Shown: positions 51,685 through 58,915 of the stretch, piece by piece | How the letters are laid out: every line of letters starts with the position of its first letter | Position numbering within the stretch: position 1 is the first letter of the stretch | NCBI GenBank assembly: GCA_963715815.1 | Contig: OY970278.1 | Coordinates: 124,001-188,000, forward strand | DNA: 64,000 nucleotides | Source of the DNA: JAFAMS01 sp963715815 | GTDB lineage: Bacteria > Vulcanimicrobiota > Vulcanimicrobiia > Vulcanimicrobiales > Vulcanimicrobiaceae | Reading direction: 5' to 3' | Notes under the pieces: model-generated | Seen by the model: the letters and a program-made list of their open reading frames with translations, nothing else | What the model was told of the DNA's origin: nothing | Database searches by the model: none | Position numbers and translations under genes: made by a program

Positions 51685-52892
51685 GCCGCGAGTGCTTCCG
51701 CCATACGCTGTGCCGCGCCGCGATGTGATGCGTATAGCGAGCGCAGAGCATCCGACGTCGACGAACGCCACGCCGCGTCGCCGTAGCGCTCGAAGACGCG
51801 CTGCGCGACGTAGCTAGGTGTCAACGTTCCGACGAGCTCCGGGATCAATTCGCGTTCCGCGTCCATGTTCGGCTGCGTGAAGAACGTAAAGCGCTTCGTA
51901 TATTGGAGGACCAGCTGACGTTTGATCGGCGTTCCGATGAAGGGAATGCGTTCGACGTACTGCAGTGGTCCGTTGATGACTGCAACCTCGGGTGCGTTGA
52001 ACGGGACTGCGGCAACCATCGGTACCCCAAGTGCCGCAAGCTCGATCGTCTTCGTCCCTGGAATCGTCGCGACCAGCCGAGCACGCGAGGCCGCGCGCAT
52101 GGCGTTGCGCACGACCGCAAACTCTTGCGAACGATCCTCGCTTTGAAGATAGACGATGCCGTCACGTTCGGCGACGTGACCGCGAGCGCCGTAGAACGTC
52201 GGCAGTCCGCCTTTCGCAAGCGCGCGCGCAACTTCGTCGGTGGTCGTGAACGGAGAAAGCGCAAAGGCGATCGGGATGGCTGGGTCGAGCTCGCGCAAAC
52301 GCTCTGCGACGCGCAAAAAGAACGGAATTCCGTTTGCGATCTCGGCGCGCCGTGAACCCGGCATGATCACGACACCGTCGGTTGCAAACCCGGCCGCTGC
52401 TTCATCACCCGTCTCGACCTCGCGAAACGCTGCATCGATCGCTAAATTGCCGACGGTCGTAATGCGATCCGGCGGTGTCTTCCATTCGATGAGCTGCGCG
52501 CGATTGCGCTCGTCGACCGCAAACACGCGCGCGAATCGCGTGCGATAGCGCGGACGCGAAAACTTATACGAGGTCACCTCCGCGCGCAGGCGCTTGCCGA
52601 GGTGCGCGGCGTGCATCAAATCCCCGCCCAGGTACTGCACGCGGTCGACCCGCGCAGGCATCCCTTCGACCTTCCCGCCGAGCGCAAACCGGATGTACTC
52701 GTACGGCGGGAAGATTTGCAGCTGCGGGAAGTCGGCCCGCGCAACCGCGGGTTCGCGGCCGGTCGCAAAATCGTCGGGTACGAAAAAGACGCTGGCTTGT
52801 AAACTCGGATCGCGTGCATAGAGCGCCCAGAGCAGCGGTCGCAGCCAGCCCGCGTATTCACCGGGACCGTTGACGGTGAAGACGATCTTCAC
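51681..52892 (-). CDS. lpxB: Lipid-A-disaccharide synthase-like glycosyltransferase (GT19)
   Basis: About 403 residues, GT-B fold. 'FTVNGPGEYAGWLRPLLWAL' matches the LpxB N-terminal 'GExSGD'-type loop in a changed form, 'TVGNLAIDA' and 'VIMPGSRRAEIANGIPFFL' match LpxB, and 'ATIPGTKTIELAALGVPMVAAVPF' the donor region. LpxB joins UDP-diacyl-glucosamine and lipid X to make the lipid A backbone. The altered first loop makes the exact substrate uncertain; lpxA/C/D are not in view. GTG at 52892 follows rfaE2 by 2 bases. Confidence 0.78.
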   Translation of the reverse strand: MKIVFTVNGPGEYAGWLRPLLWALYARDPSLQASVFFVPDDFATGREPAVARADFPQLQIFPPYEYIRFALGGKVEGMPARVDRVQYLGGDLMHAAHLGKRLRAEVTSYKFSRPRYRTRFARVFAVDERNRAQLIEWKTPPDRITTVGNLAIDAAFREVETGDEAAAGFATDGVVIMPGSRRAEIANGIPFFLRVAERLRELDPAIPIAFALSPFTTTDEVARALAKGGLPTFYGARGHVAERDGIVYLQSEDRSQEFAVVRNAMRAASRARLVATIPGTKTIELAALGVPMVAAVPFNAPEVAVINGPLQYVERIPFIGTPIKRQLVLQYTKRFTFFTQPNMDAERELIPELVGTLTPSYVAQRVFERYGDAAWRSSTSDALRSLYASHRGAAQRMAEALAA

Positions 52893-52894
52893 GG

Positions 52895-53383
52895 CTACCG
52901 GCCTTGGCGGTCGATTATCCGCGCCGCGAGGTCGGTCGTACTCTTCCCCGCGGCATGCGGCGCCAGAACGATGCGTCCGCCGAATCGCTCGATCACAATC
53001 CGTTCGGGCAAATCTTCGACCCGGTACTGCGCGCTCTTGACGTGAACGTCGGGTCGCAAACGGTCGAGAATCGTCTCGGGGGTCAGCTCCTCGAAACGGA
53101 CGACGGCATCGACGCATCGCAGTCCCGCGATGACATGCGCGCGATCGTCGAACGGCACGAACGGCCGCGCGGGACCTTTGAGACGACGTGTTGAGTCGTC
53201 ACTGTTGAGCGCGACGATCAGCGCGTCGCCTTGCTGCCGCGCCCATTCGAGATAGCCGACGTGGCCGGCATGAATCAAATCGAAGACACCGTTCGTGAAC
53301 ACGACGACGCGTTTGTTGGCGCGTTGCAAGTCGCGCCACGCGGCCGCCGCGTCGAGCGAGAGAATGCGAGAATCTTCGTTCAT
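52895..53383 (-). CDS. rfaE2: Heptose-1-phosphate adenylyltransferase (RfaE2 / HldE C-domain)
   Basis: A 162-residue nucleotidyltransferase with 'VVFTNGVFDLIHAGHVGYLEWAR' (HxGH motif) and 'VALNSDDSTRRLKGPARPF'. It makes ADP-D-glycero-beta-D-manno-heptose. The usual 'VKGGDY' segment reads 'VKSAQY' here, an odd change near the active site. It is a stand-alone gene next to its kinase partner instead of the fused HldE of enterobacteria. ATG overlaps the rfaE1 stop (ATGA). Confidence 0.9.
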   Translation of the reverse strand: MNEDSRILSLDAAAAWRDLQRANKRVVVFTNGVFDLIHAGHVGYLEWARQQGDALIVALNSDDSTRRLKGPARPFVPFDDRAHVIAGLRCVDAVVRFEELTPETILDRLRPDVHVKSAQYRVEDLPERIVIERFGGRIVLAPHAAGKSTTDLAARIIDRQGR

Positions 53384-54369
53384 CGCTCGCTCGCTTCGAG
53401 CAACGCGACGACTTCGTCCGGCGAGGCCGTTGCAGTCCCAAGTTTTTCGACGACGACGCCGGCGGCGAAATTCGCCAGCTGCATCGCCGAGAGAATCGGC
53501 GCGCCGGCAGCGAGCGCCCCGCTAAGAACGGCGACGACCGTATCGCCGGCGCCGCTTACGTCGAACACGGTCCGCGCCGCAGCCGGAACGGTGAGATGCT
53601 CGCCGTCGCGACCATAGAGCGTCATCCCGTGTTCGCCTTGCGTGACGAGCACGTACTTGCAGGCCAGGCGTTTGAGCAAGTCGCGCGCAGCAAGTTCGAG
53701 CAAAGCCGCCGAGTTGACGGGCATCGATGTGATTTGCGCCGTCTCCGCGGAGTTCGGCGCAACGCACGTCACTCCGGAAAATAGATCGATGTTCGTGGGT
53801 TTCGGATCGGCGACGACGATCGGCGCGCTAAGCGCCGCTTCAACGATCGATCGCGAAAACAGCCCCTTCGCATAATCGGAGAGCACGACCGCGTCAACCT
53901 GACCGGCGCGCTTGCGGACTTGTTCGACGACGCGCGCGTTCTCGACGGCCGGCAGCGTTAGCGTCGTCTCCCAGTCGGCCCGCACGACTTGTTGATTGTG
54001 CGCGACGATGCGCGTTTTGCGCGTCGTCGTACGGTTCGCGACTTGCAAAACGCCGCTTGCGTCAACGCCGAGCGCTCCGAACATTTCCTTGGCACGCGTC
54101 CCCTCGCCGTCGTCGCCGACGACACCGACGAACGAGACCGCGGCGCCGAGGGCGCGCAAATTGTTGGCAACGTTTCCCGCGCCGCCAAGAGTGAACGTGT
54201 GCCGGCCGACCTTGACGACCGGAACCGGCGCTTCGGGCGAGATGCGCGAGACGTCGCCCCAGATCCATTCGTCGATCATCAGATCGCCGACGACGAGGAT
54301 GCGCTTGCCCTGCATGCGCGTGAATAGCTCACGCGCATTCGGTGGTGCTAGCGGTTCAGCCGAGGCCAT
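53380..54369 (-). CDS. rfaE1: Heptose-7-phosphate kinase (RfaE1 / HldE N-domain)
   Basis: About 329 residues, PfkB/ribokinase fold. 'RILVVGDLMIDEWIWGDVSRISPEAPVPVVKV' is the RfaE signature, 'TLGGAGNVANNLRALGA' binds substrate, and the catalytic Asp is in 'TVFDVSGAGDTVVAVLSGAL'. It phosphorylates heptose 7-phosphate at C1. ATG at 54369 lies within the gmhA 3' end and is preferred to the longer frame. Confidence 0.92.
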   Translation of the reverse strand: MASAEPLAPPNARELFTRMQGKRILVVGDLMIDEWIWGDVSRISPEAPVPVVKVGRHTFTLGGAGNVANNLRALGAAVSFVGVVGDDGEGTRAKEMFGALGVDASGVLQVANRTTTRKTRIVAHNQQVVRADWETTLTLPAVENARVVEQVRKRAGQVDAVVLSDYAKGLFSRSIVEAALSAPIVVADPKPTNIDLFSGVTCVAPNSAETAQITSMPVNSAALLELAARDLLKRLACKYVLVTQGEHGMTLYGRDGEHLTVPAAARTVFDVSGAGDTVVAVLSGALAAGAPILSAMQLANFAAGVVVEKLGTATASPDEVVALLEASER

Positions 54370-54937
54370 GCGAAAGCGCTTGATCGACCAGGTCGCAAAT
54401 GATGTGACCCATCGTGATGTGAACTTCTTGGACGAGCGCGGAATAGCCATCCGGACCCATCAAGATCAGGTCGGCGATTTCGGCGACCTTACCGCCGCCG
54501 TTGCCGGTGAACGCAATTGCGAGCGCACCGCGCCGCTTGGCAGCATCGAGTCCGTACACGATGTTGCGCGAATTGCCGCTGGTTGTGATTCCGATGACGA
54601 CGTCGCCGTGCTGCGCAAAGGCTTCGACTTGCCGTGCGAACACGTTCTCGAATCCGAAGTCGTTCGAGATTGCCGTCACGGCCGAGGGATTTGCGGAAAG
54701 CGATTCGGACGGGTAACCCGGACGTTCGCGCAAGAACCGGCCGCTGAACTCCGCGGCAAGATGTTGCGCGTCGGCCGCGCTTCCGCCGTTGCCGAACCAC
54801 AAGACTTTTTTGCCACTGCGAAATGCGGTTATGATCGCTTGCGCGATGGCTTCGACTTGCCCCTGATAGTGCGGAGCATCGAGAAGACCACGGCGATCGC
54901 TCAGCAGTGTGCGAAAATCGCGCCGCTCGGTCATCAT
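54356..54937 (-). CDS. gmhA: Phosphoheptose isomerase
   Basis: A 193-residue SIS-domain enzyme that converts sedoheptulose 7-phosphate to D-glycero-D-manno-heptose 7-phosphate. 'VLWFGNGGSAADAQHLAAEFSGRF' and 'GDVVIGITTSGNSRNIVYGLDAAK' bind the sugar phosphate; 'EVHITMGHIICDLVD' provides the zinc-site residues. ATG at 54937 overlaps the accB stop. gmhB (bisphosphate phosphatase) is not in the window. Confidence 0.94.
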   Translation of the reverse strand: MMTERRDFRTLLSDRRGLLDAPHYQGQVEAIAQAIITAFRSGKKVLWFGNGGSAADAQHLAAEFSGRFLRERPGYPSESLSANPSAVTAISNDFGFENVFARQVEAFAQHGDVVIGITTSGNSRNIVYGLDAAKRRGALAIAFTGNGGGKVAEIADLILMGPDGYSALVQEVHITMGHIICDLVDQALSHGLG

Positions 54938-55374
54938 GGCTCGATCCAAAACAAATCATCTCCCAGCGAGACGAGCTCGCCGTTCTCGGGAACGACGCGA
55001 ACGATCGTCCCCGCAAAGTCGGTCGTGATCTCGTTGAAAATCTTCATCGCCTCGAGGGTGCAGACCGTGTCGCCGGCCTCGACGCGATCGCCGACGTTTA
55101 CGAACGGCTCATCGCCGGGCGCGGCGGCGCGATAGAACACGCCGATCAGCGGCGCCGTGACCTTCTTCGTGTGCGCCGACGCGACGGGTCCGCTGCCTGA
55201 AGCCGGCGCCGCAGCGCCGGACGCCGGCTGTGCTGGAGCTGCTGCCGCAATCGGACGCGGACTGCGCCGAACGACTTCGATCTCGCGCTCGCCGACACGC
55301 ACGCGCACTGCGTCGAGATCGAACTCGCGCGCGATTGCGGCCAACGCCTCGATATCTTTGTTATAGTCGGTCAT
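54934..55374 (-). CDS. accB: Biotin carboxyl carrier protein of acetyl-CoA carboxylase
   Basis: About 146 residues: a short N-terminal region, an Ala/Pro-rich linker (about 43-65), and a biotinyl domain with the target Lys in 'CTLEAMKIFNEI' (about 112). 'MTDYNKDIEALAAIAREFDLD' is a typical AccB start. It carries CO2 to acetyl-CoA carboxyltransferase in fatty-acid synthesis. accC usually follows accB, but here gmhA does, so the carboxylase must lie elsewhere. ATG overlaps the hisS stop (ATGA). Confidence 0.93.
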   Translation of the reverse strand: MTDYNKDIEALAAIAREFDLDAVRVRVGEREIEVVRRSPRPIAAAAPAQPASGAAAPASGSGPVASAHTKKVTAPLIGVFYRAAAPGDEPFVNVGDRVEAGDTVCTLEAMKIFNEITTDFAGTIVRVVPENGELVSLGDDLFWIEP

Positions 55375-56648
55375 CCCGACACTGCCGCCAATATCGCGGC
55401 GGCGACTGCTGTGGCTTCGCCTCCGACGCCCACTTCTATACGCTGCTCGCTGCGCGCATCGAGATCCCGAACGACGATGCTGCCGGACGCAAGCTCGTCG
55501 TCGCCGACGATCAGGGCCCAGCGCGCGTTGTTTCGATCCGCAATCTTGAATTGCGCTGCAATCCGGCGCGACGCAAAGTCCATGTGGACCGGACCCGTAC
55601 CGGGACGTGAACGCAACGCACCGACGACCGGCATCAGCCACGCGCGCGCCGCATCGCCGAGCGCGATCGCTTGCAGTCCCTCACGTCGAGGTTCCGTCTC
55701 GTGTGCGCGCGCAATCATAAGGAAGCGTTCCTCGCCCATCCCGAATCCGACTGCCGGCGTCGGCGGGCCACCGAGCGATTCGACGAGACCGTCGTAGCGG
55801 CCGCCGCCGCAGACAGCATTCTGTGCGCCAAGCGACGGCGAGACGATCTCAAAGACCGTACGCGTATAGTAGTCGAAGCCGCGAACGATGCGCGGGTCGA
55901 CGACGTACGGCAGACCGAGCGCATCCAAATAGCCGCGAACTTCCGCGAAATGCTCGTCGCACGCATCGCACAGCTGATCCAGGAACGTCGGCGCGTTCTC
56001 CACGAGACGTTGATCTTCGGGGTCCTTGCTATCGAGGATGCGCATCGGATTGCGTTCGAGGCGCGCACGCGAATCCGCCGAGAGCCGTCCCGCAAAAGGA
56101 CGAAAATATGCGAGCAGCGCTTCGCGGTAATGTGGACGGCAGACCGCATCGCCGATCGAATTGATCCGCAGTGTCGCATCCGCCATTCCGTAGCGGCGCA
56201 ACAGCAGCATCGCAAGCTGCATGACCTCGACGTCGGCCTCCGCCCCAGGAAAGCCGAAGCACTCGATCCCAAATTGGTTCGCTTGGCGATAACGTCCGGC
56301 TTGCGGACGCTCGTACCGGAAGAACGGACCGATGTAAAACAGACGCAGTGGACCTTGCGCGAGCAAGTTGTGCTGCAAGACCGCGCGCACGGTCGGCGCA
56401 GTCCATTCCGGGCGCAGCGTCATGGAACGTCCGCCCTTGTCTTCGAATGTGTACATCTCTTTTTCGACGATGTCGGTCGTATCGCCGACGCCGCGCACAA
56501 AGAGATCGGTCGATTCGAACATCGGCGTCCGAATCTCCCCGTAACCGAATCGCGTCGCTAGCTCGCGCGCCTCCGACTCGAACGCTTCCCAGCGGCGACT
56601 CTCGGGCGGATAGACATCCTGCGTTCCGCGCGGCGCCGTGATCTCGAT
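55371..56648 (-). CDS. hisS: Histidyl-tRNA synthetase
   Basis: About 425 residues, class II. Motif 1 region 'EIRTPMFESTDLFVRGVGDTTDIVEKEMY', motif 2 'LFYIGPFFRYERPQAGRYRQANQFGIECFG', His-specific 'GGRYDGLVESLGG' and the motif 3 stretch 'PAVGFGMGEERFL' are seen. The natural N-terminus 'EITAPRGTQDVYPPES' has no ATG/GTG/TTG ahead of it except far inside the upstream gene. An ATC at 56648 overlaps the upstream stop as TAATC, with GGAG 8 bases before it, and is the best start candidate. Confidence 0.93.
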   Translation of the reverse strand: MEITAPRGTQDVYPPESRRWEAFESEARELATRFGYGEIRTPMFESTDLFVRGVGDTTDIVEKEMYTFEDKGGRSMTLRPEWTAPTVRAVLQHNLLAQGPLRLFYIGPFFRYERPQAGRYRQANQFGIECFGFPGAEADVEVMQLAMLLLRRYGMADATLRINSIGDAVCRPHYREALLAYFRPFAGRLSADSRARLERNPMRILDSKDPEDQRLVENAPTFLDQLCDACDEHFAEVRGYLDALGLPYVVDPRIVRGFDYYTRTVFEIVSPSLGAQNAVCGGGRYDGLVESLGGPPTPAVGFGMGEERFLMIARAHETEPRREGLQAIALGDAARAWLMPVVGALRSRPGTGPVHMDFASRRIAAQFKIADRNNARWALIVGDDELASGSIVVRDLDARSEQRIEVGVGGEATAVAAAILAAVSG

Positions 56649-57028
56649 TAGCGAGGCTCCAAAAGCTCGACCGGAATTCCGTTCGGGTCTTCGACAAATG
56701 CAATCGTGCGCGTACCGCTCGGAGATTTCTTGGGCTCTTTTACGATGCGCACGCCGGCGCCACGCAGACGCTCGACTATTGCGGGAACGTCCGGAACTTC
56801 GAGGGCGAGATGCTCGTAGCGATTGCCAACCTCGTACGGCGGATGCTCCTCGAGATCGTATACGAGCTCGATATATGCGTCCCAACTATCTCCGACAAAC
56901 GCCATGTCTGCGTTTCCCGGATAGTGGACCGGACCGTCGAGCAGCTTCAATCCGAGCTTCTTCGTATAGAAGTCAATCGATTGAGCCATGTCGTTCACAA
57001 AGATCGAGGTGTGCAGGTAACGAGCCAC
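56648..57028 (-). CDS. VOC-superfamily protein, glyoxalase-I-like
   Basis: A 126-residue vicinal-oxygen-chelate protein of lactoylglutathione-lyase type. Paired beta-alpha-beta3 units with metal-ligand candidates: His in 'LHTSIFV', Glu in 'DAYIELVYD', His in 'YEHLALEV' and Glu in 'GIPVELLEPR' (residue about 123). These four match the GloA ligand set. It would detoxify methylglyoxal if a thiol cofactor is available, but other VOC reactions are possible. Confidence 0.85.
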   Translation of the reverse strand: MARYLHTSIFVNDMAQSIDFYTKKLGLKLLDGPVHYPGNADMAFVGDSWDAYIELVYDLEEHPPYEVGNRYEHLALEVPDVPAIVERLRGAGVRIVKEPKKSPSGTRTIAFVEDPNGIPVELLEPR

Positions 57029-57069
57029 GCGTTTCTCCTTCTCGTTCGCCGAGACCGCGGTTTCGGGGC

Positions 57070-57345
57070 TTAGCCTCCAAACCTTGCCAATGCGAAGGGC
57101 GCGGTCACGACCACGCCGACCAGATAGAACAGAACGAAAATAGCCAGGGGGCGAGCAAAGATCGCAACGAGTGCGAGCACCAGCGGCGCGATCGTGAGAA
57201 TCGCTACGCCCAGCGCGTGCAGGCCGGAAAGCGCGTCATTGAGATCGAGATCCGCGTTCGTCCACTGCATCTGCGCAAATGCATATGCAAGCCAGAGTAC
57301 GAGGCTGTATGCGAGAAATCGCACGATGAACGCTGCGAAGCGCAT
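57070..57345 (-). CDS. Small hypothetical membrane protein
   Basis: A 91-residue protein with three predicted membrane helices ('FIVRFLAYSLVLWLAYAF', 'LGVAILTIAPLVLALVAIFA', 'AIFVLFYLVGVVVTAPFAL'). No family recognised. Its ATG overlaps the purH stop (TGATG). It appears as the tail of a purH frame only because of the purH frameshift; it is a separate gene. The 41 bases before the VOC gene hold nothing recognisable. Confidence 0.6.
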   Translation of the reverse strand: MRFAAFIVRFLAYSLVLWLAYAFAQMQWTNADLDLNDALSGLHALGVAILTIAPLVLALVAIFARPLAIFVLFYLVGVVVTAPFALARFGG

Positions 57346-58908
57346 CAGTGCAAAAAGTACCGGTAGTTCGAAAAGACGAGGGCTATGCCGCGCTCGTCTG
57401 CGGCTTCGATGACGAGGTTGTCGCGAATCGATCCGCGTGGTGCGATCACTGCCGTGCAGCCTGCATCGGCCGCAGCCAGCAATCCGTCGGGAAACGGAAA
57501 GTAGCCGTCGCTCGCGCAGGCCGCACCGCGCTGCATTCTCGTCGGCACGGTGCGCTGCGATTTTCACGGCACTGACACGGTTTGTTTGTCCGGCGCAAAT
57601 TCCGCGTGCCGTGCGATCGCGAACGATGACGATGCCGTTGCTCTTCACGTGCCTGACGATATCCCAGGCAAATGCGAGATCGAGCCACTCGTCGTTCGTC
57701 GGTTGCCGTTTGCTCACTACTTCCCATTGCTCCGGCACGGCTTTCGGATCGCGATCCTCCGCAAGCACGCCGCCGAGGGCGCTGCGGACCTGCAGCTCGG
57801 CCATCAATTGGACGGGCAGCTCTTTGGGGTAGCGCATCACGCGAAGATTTTTCTTGCGGCGAAGCGCTTCGAGCGCCGCGGGTTCGAAATCCGGCGCCGC
57901 CACAATTTCCAAAAAGAACTCGCCGAGCGCGTCTGCTCCGGCTGCATCGATGGTCCCATCGCTGGCGATGATACCCCCATATGCCGAGACCGGATCGGTC
58001 TCCAGCGCAGCCCGGATCGCACCGGAAACGTGCTCGTGCTCGCTCACTCCGCACGGGATCGTGTGCTTGACAATCGCGACGCGGTGCAGCTGTTTGCGGC
58101 CCGGCAAAGCCGCCTTCGGAAATGCAACCGGTGCGCGCGCCAAGAGCCGCAAGCACGCATCGAGATCCAGCAAATTGTTATAGGAAAGCTCTTTGCCGTG
58201 CAGCTGTTCGGGGAGCGTTCTTTCGCGGGCAAGATAGAAGGCCGCGCGATCCTGTGGGTTTTCGCCATATCGCAGCGGCTGCGCGACGGGAACGGTCAAG
58301 GCGAGCGAACCGGGAAGCTCGCGTGCGAGCAAACCGGCTTCCAGATAGCGCGCGATTGCGGAATCGTATTCGGCCGTGCGCTCGAAGGCGCGCGTGGCGA
58401 GCCGTTTGCGCATCGCGGCATCGACGCCGTCCGGCAAGGCCACTGCGACCTCAGCGTACTGCGACGGATCGCAGAGCACCGTAACGTTCTCGAAGTTCTT
58501 GGCCGCGGCGCGAATCAACGCAACACCGCCGATATCGATCTGCTCGAGCGCTTCCTCGAGCAACGCGCCCGAACGCGCGACGGTTTTTTCGAACGGGTAC
58601 AGATTGACGACGACATAGTCAAGCTGCGGAATCTCGTATTGCGCAGCCTCCTCATTGTGTTTTGGGTTGCGGCGGTCCGAAAGAATCGCGCCGAAAACCT
58701 TGGGGTGCAGCGTCTTGACGCGGCCATCGAAGAGCGACGGAAAACCTGTCAGCTCGCCGACGTCATGCGCGTCGATTCCGTTCTCGACCAGATGCGCACG
58801 CGTTCCGCCCGTCGCGTAGATCGGAACTCCGGCGGCGCTTAGAGCGCGGGCAAGCTCCGCAGCGCCGGCGCGGTCATGGACCGAGAAAAGTGCTCCGCCC
58901 TTCTGCAC
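57345..58908 (-). CDS. purH: AICAR transformylase / IMP cyclohydrolase, with a single-base frameshift
   Basis: Bifunctional enzyme for the last two steps of IMP synthesis, about 520 residues once joined. The N-terminal cyclohydrolase part has 'GALFSVHDRAG', 'YATGGTRAHL' and 'GRVKTLHPKV'. The transformylase part has 'RYGENPQDRAAFYL', 'ELSYNNLLDLDA' and 'AIVKHTIPCGVS'. After 'AAHRADENA' the frame is lost: the conserved end 'RGAACASDGYFPFPDGLL' to 'SNYRYFLH' continues in the +1 frame. Skipping one base at about 57531 restores the family sequence. Start is GTG at 58908, 7 bases after smc. purH is normally essential, so a sequencing or assembly error is likely. Confidence 0.9.
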
Positions 58909-58915
58909 GTGACGA

